In this document: positions 7,651 to 16,018 of the stretch, piece after piece
Position numbering within the stretch: the stretch's first letter is position 1
How the letters are laid out: each line of letters starts with the position of its first letter
Assembly (NCBI GenBank): GCA_030536655.1
Contig: JAUNPN010000003.1
Coordinates: 1 to 54,567 of the forward strand
Reading direction: 5' to 3'
DNA from: a bacterium
GTDB taxonomy: Bacteria; Bacillota; Clostridia; UBA1381
Length of the DNA stretch: 54,567 nt
Translations under genes and position numbers: made by a program
The notes under the pieces: model-generated
Databases searched by the model: none
What the model was told of the DNA's origin: nothing
The model's input: only the letters and a program-made list of their open reading frames with translations

Positions 7651-10011
7651 TTACCCTGTTGTTTTTCTCAAGCCTGAAGCGTATGACATATAGCGGAGCA
7701 TTTCTGCAAGCTCCGCGCGCTTGACAGGCTCCTGCGGCGCAAGCACGGTGCCGTCCGCGTTGGCTCTGCCGGCGATAATTCCGGTGCTGACCGCCCATTT
7801 AAAGGCGTCTGCCGCCCAGTCGGAAACCATGCCGGAATCGCTGAAGCTGTCAAATTCTTTTGCTAATGATACAGGCTCTGCTGTCAAGCCTTCGTGTTCA
7901 CAATAGCGGTATAAAATTGTAACAGCTTGCTCTCTTGTAAGAGTATCCTCAGGTCCGAAGGTTGTTGGAGTGTAGCCGTTGATAATTCCGGCGTCTGCCG
8001 TCCATGAAATAAGCGGTGAATTCGGAGCGTCTGCAAATTCTGTTGTTCCTGTCGCTTCAATCCCGGTTGTATAGGAGTTAAGCATACCGATGGTATTTGC
8101 AGCTTCACGTCTTGTGGCAGGTTCTTCAGGGCGGAAAAGAGTATTGCTGTCGCCGTTGTCAAAAAACGGCTTTGTAAATCTTGCCGAATCTACATACCAG
8201 CCGGAGTCTGCAACGTCCTCATATCCGCCGCAGTAAAAGCTGTTAAGCGTAACGGCAATTTTTATGATTTGGTTTTCGTCAAAAATATCATCAAATCCGA
8301 CAGCTTTAAGCGTTTCACGGAAGGAATCCGGATTTTTTACGGCTGTAAGCCGCATATATCGGTCAGCCGCACCGTCATAATCCTCAATGCTCTGCATCCA
8401 TAAATCAAGCGCCGCAGCGGCAGATACCGCATAGCTTATATAATACATCGGCTGCTCAAAATTATGCGGAACGAAAATCCAGTCGGACGGAGAAGCATCC
8501 AAGCCATACTGCAAGGCAAGACTGCTGTAAAGCTTGTTCATATCATCAATACTCATGCCGGGATTTTTGTAAACAGCCTCCTGCCACTCGTCATAAAGAC
8601 AGCCCTGCAATACAGAGTTAAGCATTGAGAAAAGTCTTTCCATATACAGTGAACTGCTGTCGGAAAGAGTAAATCGGTCAGTATACTTATCGGCGGCGAG
8701 AAGTTCAAGCCCCTGAGAATATACCTCCTGCAAATCAATGCTTGCCTCGCCGCTTTCACTGAACAGCTCGTCAAAGGTCAGAGCCTCATCTGCTCCGGAG
8801 CGGAGAATGGCGTTGTAATGTCCGAACTCATGTATAAGCGTGGAATAAGTGTAAGTCGGACTTAAATCCGAAGTACTGATAAAAGTATACGGAGAAGCCG
8901 AGCCGGGGATGCTTATTGTATACGCTGTACCCTGAGTGATTCGGTCTTCGTTTTCGCATATGTCAAGGAAGCCGCGCTCCGTCATAAAGTCAAAGCTTTC
9001 CTTAAGCTCCGGACTGATGCTTTCAAGGGTATAACCCGTTTCCGAAATGATTTCTTCATTGCTCAGTGAGTTGAAGAAGCTGTAATTCGAAGCCGGATAG
9101 TCTGAATACATACTGTATAAGGGTGCAATGTATTTTTTCACAGTGTCACGAAAAACAGCGGTGTCAGCCGAATTGAAATCACGGAAATAGATTTCCGAAT
9201 GAGCATAGTCGCAGTAGTTGGAATAACCCTCCTCTGCGGCAATTTCGGTTCTCAAATTGACAAGCTGTTTAAACAGACTGCCGAGTTTTTCGGAAGCTTC
9301 TTCCTGCGCTGAGTTTCCAAGAGCGGATATGCGGGCCAGCCTTGCAGTAAATTCTGCTTCATCCGGAAGTTCCCCGCTTCCTATTTCCTCAATAAGCTCA
9401 TTCATTTCATCATAAAGAGAAATCAATGTATATTCATTCCCGTTTTCATCAGTAAAAACCATTGTTTCCGGGGAATTTGCATGATATTCGCTGATAAGCT
9501 CCTGTTCACGGTTTGACAGTTCAAAATATTTGTCTGTAGGCTGCTCATTAAGCAGATCTTTCAGCATATCCTCTCCGCCGAGAATTGAAGCGAGCGCGCC
9601 CGCAAAGGCGGGTGTGTCCGCAAGCTCCGTAATAAGCTTCAATGCTTTGGAAGCCATATCTGTGGCTGAAGCATAAAGCTCGTCAACGCGCTTGTTGTTC
9701 TCTGCGGTGTTATGCTGAGAAGCCTGAATGTAGGCGAGGGTATAAGCACGTGTCTGACGTTCCGCAAGAAGGTTAATCTTGTCAAACGCTTCGGCAAGCT
9801 GCATCAAATTTGTAAAGCCGCTGCCGGAGGCGGCATTGCGTACAGCCTCGGCAGCTGCATCAAATTCAGCTGCGGTGACAGGCTCAATTGTATAATCGGA
9901 ATACAGTAAATCCGGCAGCTGAGTATTTCCATAATATTCTCCGGCAAAAGCCGTTGCCGATATAAGCGTTACGGCAGCGGCAAGCACAGCGGCAGTAAGT
10001 CTTTTTTTCAT
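7651..10011 (-). CDS. Secreted M3-like oligoendopeptidase with three C-terminal SLH domains
   Basis: Predicted cell-surface zinc metallopeptidase. A signal peptide (KKRLTAAVLAAAVTLISATAFA) is followed by a helical M3/thimet-type domain with HEFGH near residue 393, a downstream E-x-SQGLE segment, and the PHNFEQPMYYISYAVSAAAALDLW motif of oligoendopeptidases. Three S-layer homology domains follow (about 598-650, 657-708, 717-775), which by family knowledge bind pyruvylated wall polymers. An in-frame ATG lies 12 bases upstream, but its GGAG serves as the site for the ATG at 10011. Most M3 peptidases are cytosolic, so the surface anchoring is notable. Monocistronic by spacing. Confidence 0.87.
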   Translation of the reverse strand: MKKRLTAAVLAAAVTLISATAFAGEYYGNTQLPDLLYSDYTIEPVTAAEFDAAAEAVRNAASGSGFTNLMQLAEAFDKINLLAERQTRAYTLAYIQASQHNTAENNKRVDELYASATDMASKALKLITELADTPAFAGALASILGGEDMLKDLLNEQPTDKYFELSNREQELISEYHANSPETMVFTDENGNEYTLISLYDEMNELIEEIGSGELPDEAEFTARLARISALGNSAQEEASEKLGSLFKQLVNLRTEIAAEEGYSNYCDYAHSEIYFRDFNSADTAVFRDTVKKYIAPLYSMYSDYPASNYSFFNSLSNEEIISETGYTLESISPELKESFDFMTERGFLDICENEDRITQGTAYTISIPGSASPYTFISTSDLSPTYTYSTLIHEFGHYNAILRSGADEALTFDELFSESGEASIDLQEVYSQGLELLAADKYTDRFTLSDSSSLYMERLFSMLNSVLQGCLYDEWQEAVYKNPGMSIDDMNKLYSSLALQYGLDASPSDWIFVPHNFEQPMYYISYAVSAAAALDLWMQSIEDYDGAADRYMRLTAVKNPDSFRETLKAVGFDDIFDENQIIKIAVTLNSFYCGGYEDVADSGWYVDSARFTKPFFDNGDSNTLFRPEEPATRREAANTIGMLNSYTTGIEATGTTEFADAPNSPLISWTADAGIINGYTPTTFGPEDTLTREQAVTILYRYCEHEGLTAEPVSLAKEFDSFSDSGMVSDWAADAFKWAVSTGIIAGRANADGTVLAPQEPVKRAELAEMLRYMSYASGLRKTTG

Positions 10012-10094
10012 ATAAATCTCCATTCTGCCGTATCTAAGTAATCAGTGTTTCTTAAACGGCTCAAAGTATAACATGAAATTGATTTTTTTCACAT

Positions 10095-11075
10095 TTATTT
10101 CAGTTCCTCCGCGACAGCTGCAAGCAGCTTGACGCACGCTTTCAAATCGTCTGTATTTGCCATTTCGGAAGGCGAATGAATGTATCGTGTAGGGAGTGAA
10201 ATTCCGCCGGTTTTAACTCCTGCGCGTGTGAGGTGAATAGCTCCGGCGTCCGTACCGCCGTCAGACATAATCTCCAGCTGATACTTTATCCTATGTTTCT
10301 TTGCAGCTTCAATCATAGCGCAGCGAACGTCTGCATCGCACATAACCGAACGGTCCATAACCTTTATCGCCGCACCGCCGCCGAGCTTCACCGCCATAAC
10401 CGGGCATTCGGGAGTATCGCCGGTGTCGGTAACATCGACTGCAACCGCATATTGAGGATTTACCGAATAAGCCGCCGCCTTTGCACCTCTCAAGCCAACC
10501 TCTTCCTGGGTTGTAAACACAAAGTACAAGTCATTTTTAGGTTTCTTTATGCTCTGCATAGCCTTGATAAGCATATAGCAGCCGGCTCTGTTATCAAGAG
10601 CTTTAGATATTACTGTTTTTCCGGAAACGACAGCTTCACCGATAAATGCGGCGGGGGCGCCTATGGATATACGCTGTTCAGCCTCCTTTTTTGAAGCAGC
10701 GCCGACGTCGATGTAAAGCTTTGAAAATTCCGGCTTTTTGTTAAATTCCTTTTCCTCGCTGCCAATTATGCCGATAGTGCCGTTCGCAAAGCGGACGCGT
10801 CTGTGGACAAGCTCACGCACGTAAAGTCCGCCTATGGGAGAGAAACGCGCAAAGCCGTTATCGTCAATGTATGTTACCATAATGCCGATTTCGTCCATGT
10901 GCGCCGCAAGCATTACCCTTGCGCCGTCGCCCTTTTTGTGAGCAATGAGATTACCCATAGCGTCAACCTCATAATCATCGCAGCAGTCCTTGATTTCATC
11001 AATTATGACTTTGCGGATTGATTCCTCATTTCCGGAAATACCGTCAGCCGCGGTTAATTTCTTTAATAATTTCAA
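10095..11075 (-). CDS. M42-family metalloaminopeptidase (intact active site)
   Basis: Dinuclear metal aminopeptidase of the TET/CelM group, expected to form a dodecameric shell that trims peptides in the cytosol. All signature sites are present in its 326 aa: AHMDEIG, ALDNRAG, TQEEVGLRGA, VDVTDTG and RYIHSP. It is the last of three consecutive M42 genes and overlaps the previous one by 32 bases, which implies coupled translation. Peptide specificity cannot be read from the sequence. Confidence 0.93.
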   Translation of the reverse strand: MKLLKKLTAADGISGNEESIRKVIIDEIKDCCDDYEVDAMGNLIAHKKGDGARVMLAAHMDEIGIMVTYIDDNGFARFSPIGGLYVRELVHRRVRFANGTIGIIGSEEKEFNKKPEFSKLYIDVGAASKKEAEQRISIGAPAAFIGEAVVSGKTVISKALDNRAGCYMLIKAMQSIKKPKNDLYFVFTTQEEVGLRGAKAAAYSVNPQYAVAVDVTDTGDTPECPVMAVKLGGGAAIKVMDRSVMCDADVRCAMIEAAKKHRIKYQLEIMSDGGTDAGAIHLTRAGVKTGGISLPTRYIHSPSEMANTDDLKACVKLLAAVAEELK

Positions 11076-12093
11076 TTTTAAATCCTCCTCCGATAACTTC
11101 TTTGAGCAAATTCGCGGCAGCCTTCAAATCGTTAAGGCTCATAAGCGATACAGGCGAATTTGTATAGCGGCAGGGAATACCGAGAACAATAGCTCTCATG
11201 CCGCCGAATGAGCTTATCACTGCGCCGGCCTCGGTAGCATCGGGAACAGTGTGCATAAACTGAGCCTTAATATTTCTTTTTTCGGCTGCAAGACACAGAT
11301 CACCGCATAAATCCTTGTCGTAAAACCCCTTCATATCCATCAATCCGACAACTGCGCCGTTTCCGAGCATTGAGTTCACCTGATGCTGCTTTGCTCCGTG
11401 AATATCGGAAACCTCAACGGCGTCAACTATATATACAAAATCGGGACGGATTCTTTCCAGTGCAACCATTGCGCCCCTGGCGCCGATATGCTTTTGAGCA
11501 GTAAAAATATAATAGGTATCAAGAAGCGGTGTTTCGGCTATAGCCTCCTTAAGGCAGTAAATTCCCATTCTGTCAAGAGCCTTGCCTTTTATTATTCCAT
11601 CGCAGAGCTCGCCGAATTCCGTGTCAAAGGTGATGTAGTCTCCGATGTTAACCTTCTTAAGAGCCTTTTCCTTATTCTTTGCACCTATGTCAATGAAAAG
11701 ATTTTTCATTGGAACAACGCTCTCGCGCTCCTCTTTTTTCTGAAGGTGAATGGCCTTCATTCCGATTATGCCCGGAATTTTGTTAGCTCCGACCCTGACC
11801 TTTTTTGAAATAATGACGCGCGGGTCAATCGTGCCTACGGCTTCAAACTTAATAAAGCCTTTGTCGGTAATATCGCGGACAATAAATCCGGCCTCATCGA
11901 CGTGAGTGATTACCGCATTTGTCAGTTCTGAGCTTTGTCCGCGCTTAAAAAGCGTAATGTTTCCGAGCGCGTCCACCATCGGAAATTTTTCAGGTTTGTA
12001 TTCTTCAAGCAGTTCGGGAAAAAGCTGTTTCATAAGGTACATCTCATGTCCAGAGGGTGCGTCTGCCATGCTTATTCGTTTTAATGTATTCAT
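11044..12093 (-). CDS. M42-family paralogue lacking catalytic residues (probable pseudoenzyme)
   Basis: Full-length M42 protein (349 aa) that aligns with both neighbours, but key positions differ. H64 and D66 (THVDEAG), D174 and D224 remain. The catalytic Glu pair of QEEVG is replaced by K201-H202 (TAQKHIG), the asparagine/arginine after D174 is altered (ALDRMG), and the C-terminal metal-binding His of HSP is N312 (NSP). By family knowledge the Glu pair supplies the general base and a metal ligand, so peptidase activity is unlikely. The frame is undamaged and sits in the middle of a coupled operon. A structural or regulatory subunit role is inferred. Confidence 0.85.
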   Translation of the reverse strand: MNTLKRISMADAPSGHEMYLMKQLFPELLEEYKPEKFPMVDALGNITLFKRGQSSELTNAVITHVDEAGFIVRDITDKGFIKFEAVGTIDPRVIISKKVRVGANKIPGIIGMKAIHLQKKEERESVVPMKNLFIDIGAKNKEKALKKVNIGDYITFDTEFGELCDGIIKGKALDRMGIYCLKEAIAETPLLDTYYIFTAQKHIGARGAMVALERIRPDFVYIVDAVEVSDIHGAKQHQVNSMLGNGAVVGLMDMKGFYDKDLCGDLCLAAEKRNIKAQFMHTVPDATEAGAVISSFGGMRAIVLGIPCRYTNSPVSLMSLNDLKAAANLLKEVIGGGFKIEIIKEINRG

Positions 12094-13136
12094 GCGTTCA
12101 CCTCCTCAAAGCTTAAGCTTTCGGTTCCGGTAAATTCTGAAATATATGCAGTAATCAGCTTAACTACAGCCTTTACATCGGAAACTGCAAGCGTTTCAAC
12201 TGAGGTGTGCATATATTTGAGCGGGATCGACAAAAGTGCTGTCGGAACTCCGCCGCCCTTGGAGGACTGAATTTCCCATGCATCCGTGCCTGTTTCACCT
12301 CCGCAGGCTTCAATGGTATATTTTATTCCGCGCTTTTTCGCAAGCTCTATAAGCTCTTTTGAGAGCAGGGGATGGATATTGGGACCTACTGCAATGGCGG
12401 CTCCGGATCCTACCTCGAAGGCGTTGTCAGAGTTGTCCGGAGTAATCCCGTGAGTAACGTCAATGGCGATTGCCGCGTCGGGGCGAATACCTCCGGCAGT
12501 GGTTTTTCCTCCTCGGCATCCGACCTCCTCCTGAACAGCTGCAACTGCGTATACATCAGCGTTAAGCTCCATACCCTGAATATGCTCCATGACGCTTATT
12601 ATTGCCGCAACAGAAGCACGGTCGTCAAGTGTTTTTCCGCTCCACTGTTTTTTTCCGAGCGCACCGACAGACTGCGCAAAGGTTACACTGTCGCCTACGG
12701 AAACGAGCTTTTTCAAGGCTTCGGCGGGGAGCCCCGTGTCGATAACCATGTGAGCCATATCCACGGTTTTGCCGGCTTCAAGACAGCGGGAGGGGAGTAT
12801 GCCTATAACCGCGTTTAAATCCTTCTTTTTTGTGTGAACCACAACCTCCAGAGAGGGTAAGATTCTTTGGTCAACTCCTCCGACAGCCGCGAAGGTAAGA
12901 TAGCCGTCATCGGTGATTGAGGTTACGATTAAACCGATTTCATCGCAATGCGCCTCAATCATGAGTTTGGGTGCGTTTTCCTTGCCGCAGTATTTAACCG
13001 CGATAACGCTTCCTAAATTATCTATTCTGACCTCGTCCGAATAGGGCATAAAGAGGTCTGCAATTTGTTTGTTATGGCGGTATTCGAAGCCGGAGATGCC
13101 GCGCATATCGCTGAGTTTTTTTATTAAATCTCTCAA
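12090..13136 (-). CDS. M42-family metalloaminopeptidase (intact active site)
   Basis: First of three M42 genes. Metal and catalytic motifs are present: AHCDEIG, TLDDRAS, QEEVGCRGG, IDVTHG and KYMHTS. The frame is open upstream to 13271, inside murD. The best start is a TTG at 13136, 5 bases after a perfect AAGGAGG (13142-13148) that overlaps the murD stop; it gives 348 aa beginning (M)RDLIKKLSDMRGISG. An ATG at 13157 is an alternative but lacks a ribosome site. It overlaps the start of the next M42 gene by 4 bases. Confidence 0.9.
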   Translation of the reverse strand: MRDLIKKLSDMRGISGFEYRHNKQIADLFMPYSDEVRIDNLGSVIAVKYCGKENAPKLMIEAHCDEIGLIVTSITDDGYLTFAAVGGVDQRILPSLEVVVHTKKKDLNAVIGILPSRCLEAGKTVDMAHMVIDTGLPAEALKKLVSVGDSVTFAQSVGALGKKQWSGKTLDDRASVAAIISVMEHIQGMELNADVYAVAAVQEEVGCRGGKTTAGGIRPDAAIAIDVTHGITPDNSDNAFEVGSGAAIAVGPNIHPLLSKELIELAKKRGIKYTIEACGGETGTDAWEIQSSKGGGVPTALLSIPLKYMHTSVETLAVSDVKAVVKLITAYISEFTGTESLSFEEVNA

Positions 13137-13146
13137 TTTTTCCTCC

Positions 13147-14541
13147 TTAAAGCTCATTAACGAGCTTTTTGAAAAGATTTCCTCTTTCCTCAAAATTTCT
13201 GAACATATCGAAGCTTGTGCTTGCAGGTGAGAGCAGAACAATGTCGCCGTTCTCAGCAATGTCGTGAGCAAGCCTTACCGCGTCTTCATAGGTATGCACT
13301 TCGAACATTTCGGGAATATCGCTTCTGCCGGTGCTGAGAACCGCTTGTCTAATCTGACCCGCTGTCGGGTGGATTTTTTTATCCTCCTCCGTAACCGGAA
13401 TCTTGCTTATTAGGATAAGTTTTTTTACATGGTCGGCAATCGGGTTTCCGATTTCATCGTAAGGGATCCCCTTATCCTTGCCGCCGGCGAGCATAATAAT
13501 TTTCTGCTTGAAAACACCGAGCGCGTTTATTGTTCTGTTCGGGCTTGAGTCGATTGAACTGTTGTAGTAGCGTACGCCATCCTTTTCGCGTACAAGCTCG
13601 ATGCGGTGAGGAACGCCGCCGAAGGTTTTCGCCACCTTAACTATTATATCATCGCTGACAAGACCGGAAACAGCGCCGATGGCAGCCATATAATTTTCGA
13701 CATTGTGCATACCCGGAATTTTAATGTCTGTGATGTCCAGTACAGCCTCATTGCCGCGGCGGATAGTGCTGCCGTCGAGCCAGATTGAAGCTTTTGTTCT
13801 GCGTGAAAAGAATCGCACATCGACATGAGCCATCGGGAGCAGAGCGGCACTGTCAGCATTATCGGCATTCAGAACAAGGATGCCTTCACGAGGCATATTC
13901 TTGAAGATATTCGTTTTTGCATCGATATATTCGGCATAGTCGGTGTGCCAGTCGAGATGATTCGGGCTGAGATTGGTGATTACAGCTCTTTCGGGAGCTT
14001 TTTTCATTGTATGCAGCTGAAACGAAGAAAGTTCCAGAATAACCCAGTCGTTTTCGGTCATTTCGTCAGCCATGTCAAGCACAGGATTTCCAATATTGCC
14101 TCCGAGCCAGGTTTTGTAGCCGGCTTCGGACATGATTTTATGAATAAGCGTTGTAGTAGTTGTTTTGCCGTCGGAGCCGGTCACAGCGATTATGTGAGCC
14201 GGGCAGACTTCAAAGAAGGTTTCCATTTCCGAGGTAAGCACAGCACCGTTTTTAACGGCTTCAAGCAGCTGCGGCTTATCGAAGCGGAGGCCGGGAGTTT
14301 TAAATATGATTTCTCCGTCAAGGCGGTCAAGGTATTCCGGACCCAATATCATTTTAACGCCAAGCTCCTCACAAGCGGTATAATTATCGCCGAGATAATC
14401 CCTGTCGCGTGCGTCAAAAGCCGTAACATGAGCGCCGAGCTTAACAAGAAGCCTGATAAGCGGCATATTGGAAATACCGATACCGATTACGTTCACATTC
14501 TTTCCTTTTATATTCTGCTTAAATTCCTCAAGTTTAGTCAT
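13147..14541 (-). CDS. murD: UDP-N-acetylmuramoylalanine--D-glutamate ligase
   Basis: Adds D-Glu to UDP-MurNAc-L-Ala in the cytosolic phase of peptidoglycan synthesis. The 464-aa protein shows the Rossmann-like N-terminus (VNVIGIGISNMPLIRLL), the ATP loop GSDGKTTTTT, ELSSFQL and NHLDWH of the Mur ligase central domain, and the C-terminal ligase domain (LAGGKDKGIPYDEI, SPASTSFDMF). It stands outside a normal mur/fts cluster and is followed immediately by the M42 operon, with the next gene's ribosome site overlapping its stop. Its upstream region holds a family-B inverted-repeat element. Confidence 0.95.
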   Translation of the reverse strand: MTKLEEFKQNIKGKNVNVIGIGISNMPLIRLLVKLGAHVTAFDARDRDYLGDNYTACEELGVKMILGPEYLDRLDGEIIFKTPGLRFDKPQLLEAVKNGAVLTSEMETFFEVCPAHIIAVTGSDGKTTTTTLIHKIMSEAGYKTWLGGNIGNPVLDMADEMTENDWVILELSSFQLHTMKKAPERAVITNLSPNHLDWHTDYAEYIDAKTNIFKNMPREGILVLNADNADSAALLPMAHVDVRFFSRRTKASIWLDGSTIRRGNEAVLDITDIKIPGMHNVENYMAAIGAVSGLVSDDIIVKVAKTFGGVPHRIELVREKDGVRYYNSSIDSSPNRTINALGVFKQKIIMLAGGKDKGIPYDEIGNPIADHVKKLILISKIPVTEEDKKIHPTAGQIRQAVLSTGRSDIPEMFEVHTYEDAVRLAHDIAENGDIVLLSPASTSFDMFRNFEERGNLFKKLVNEL

Positions 14542-14605
14542 TGTATTAGTCCTTTCGTGAAAACATATTTTTCTAAGGAAATATTGTTTTGATTGATTTT
14601 TTCCT

Positions 14606-14782
14606 AAGGAATCACTGATTAATTATAGTTCGTAGTGAACGCAGTCAGATTTTTCGTCAGATTATGCAAAAAGCTCGAAGGCATACTTGCGTATGTCGAG
14701 AGATTTTTGTATGATATGACGGAAAATATGCAAGTTCAATGCGTGCTAAGCCATTAGGCGTTAATTAATCAGTAATTCCCTA
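14606..14782. repeat. Family-B miniature inverted-repeat element, copy B1
   Basis: About 177 bp with terminal inverted repeats: left TAAGGAATCACTGATTAATTA, right ending in TAATTAATCAGTAATTCCCTA. The interior (CAGTCAGATTTTTCGTCAGATTAT ... GAGAGATTTTTGTATGATATGACGGAAAATATG) is nearly identical to copy B2 at 35217. No coding capacity. A non-autonomous mobile element is inferred. It lies between murD and the AT-rich restriction-modification unit. Confidence 0.85.
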
Positions 14783-15121
14783 ATATATATTATATAGGAA
14801 ATATGGTGAAATGTAAAGAGAAATAAAAAAGTTTTTTCTGCCTTTTTTTGGAGGATAATCTGTGAGGAATAGTTAAATCATGAGAGAATGGGAAATTGCT
14901 GCACGGTTTTTGAATGAGTAAACAAACTATGAATAAATCGTAAACAAGGCGTAAAGAGCGATTTAAAGGTCATGATTATTTCTAAACTATGGTAAAAATG
15001 ATTATTTTATTGCTTTAGAACATAAACTTTTTTGTCAAAATATGCCACTAATTTACATCCTGTTAATAAAATTTACAAAATATCAACTCATTCAAAAGCC
15101 ATGGAAACTGCTGTAAAACTA
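14783..15121. other. AT-rich gene-free spacer before the restriction-modification genes
   Basis: No plausible gene on either strand. The only structure noticed is a TTGAATGAGT motif at 14910-14919 that recurs twice near the promoter at 15122. The AT content is clearly higher than in the surrounding chromosomal genes. Confidence 0.6.
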
Positions 15122-15145
15122 TTGACAAAATGAATTGAATGAGTT
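15085..15145. promoter_or_regulatory. Putative operator: 11-bp inverted repeat around the R-M promoter
   Basis: AACTCATTCAA at 15085-15095 and its exact reverse complement TTGAATGAGTT at 15135-15145. The right half ends at the first base of the -10 box, so a bound protein would block polymerase. A third copy (TTGAATGAGT) lies at 14910. The binding protein is unknown. Confidence 0.5.
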
Positions 15146-15150
15146 ATAAT
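15122..15150 (+). promoter_or_regulatory. Promoter of the restriction-modification operon
   Basis: Perfect TTGACA (15122-15127) and TATAAT (15145-15150) with a 17-base spacer, 50 bases before the endonuclease start. Confidence 0.85.
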
Positions 15151-15200
15151 ATTCTTGGGTAGAAAAATACTGCATTTTATTTGATTGGTGGAGATGAGTT

Positions 15201-16016
15201 ATGGAAGGGCAAAAGAAAAAAGCAATTCAAGCATTGGTGGATACTGCGGTTAGTGCATTTTCAGAGGGATTAGTATGCAGATATAGCAATGAAGTTGACG
15301 ATGTAAATGGCGTTATTAATATGAAAAAGAATAACTGTTTTATTGCAGAACTAGGAGACGAATTTATGTTTTATTCTGCTTTTGTACGGAGTTTTGACAG
15401 TAGCTTTGGCAATGTTCTTGAGAAGATGGGGAATAATATAGCAATGCTTTCTTATGAAGTTAGAGGAGATATTAATTCATTTATTCTTCCTGATCAAACT
15501 CAGCGTATAGCATCCGTATTAGATAGTTATGTTAAACGAGTGACAAATCCGGATATAGAACATTATTCTTCTTATTCGTGCATATATCCTCGTGATATAA
15601 CGAGTTATAAAAGAAATCATGTTACGGACAACTACTTTTATTCTGCTGAAAAGAATGAGCATTACTTAATTGAACTTAAAGCTTCCGGTGATTTGGATAA
15701 TAAAAAATCTCGTGCTGAAAAATCGGCTTTGTTGGAAGAATATTTTCTGCTGAAAAATCAATTAAAAGATGATAAAACAGCTAAAATAAAAATATTTTTT
15801 GGAACGGCATACAATAAATTTGGAGAAGGTAAGCCTTGGAAACAAGAAAGAGTAAAACAATTTTTTGCGGAAGGGGAGCTTTTGATTGGAAAAGATTATT
15901 GGAATTTTGTATGTGATGATGTGGAAGGGTTCGATGTTGTTTTTCAGCAATATGTAATATCTGCTGAAAAAATAAAAATTGCATTAAATAAAATAAAGGA
16001 AATGTATTTTAAATAA
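15201..16016 (+). CDS. TdeIII-like type II restriction endonuclease
   Basis: The 271-aa protein resembles the TdeIII/MjaII endonuclease family. The best-conserved part is HYLIELKASGDLDNKKSRAEK near residues 154-175, where E158 and K160 fit the E-x-K half of a PD-(D/E)XK nuclease site; a mid-protein NEHYLIELKA strand is typical. It lies 2 bases upstream of a methyltransferase gene, which supports a restriction role. Enzymes of this family for which I recall a specificity cut GGNCC, but that is not shown here. The gene is AT-rich relative to its neighbours, consistent with horizontal transfer. Start ATG at 15201 has GGTGGAGATGAG upstream. Confidence 0.8.
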   Translation: MEGQKKKAIQALVDTAVSAFSEGLVCRYSNEVDDVNGVINMKKNNCFIAELGDEFMFYSAFVRSFDSSFGNVLEKMGNNIAMLSYEVRGDINSFILPDQTQRIASVLDSYVKRVTNPDIEHYSSYSCIYPRDITSYKRNHVTDNYFYSAEKNEHYLIELKASGDLDNKKSRAEKSALLEEYFLLKNQLKDDKTAKIKIFFGTAYNKFGEGKPWKQERVKQFFAEGELLIGKDYWNFVCDDVEGFDVVFQQYVISAEKIKIALNKIKEMYFK

Positions 16017-16018
16017 TT

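Noticed and set aside
13137-13271. Longer N-terminus of the first M42 gene
   Set aside because: It lies inside murD and does not look like an M42 start; a perfect AAGGAGG precedes the TTG at 13136.
13825-14592. Plus-strand frame of 255 codons opposite murD
   Set aside because: murD has all Mur ligase motifs on the minus strand; the opposite frame has no ribosome site and no recognisable domain.
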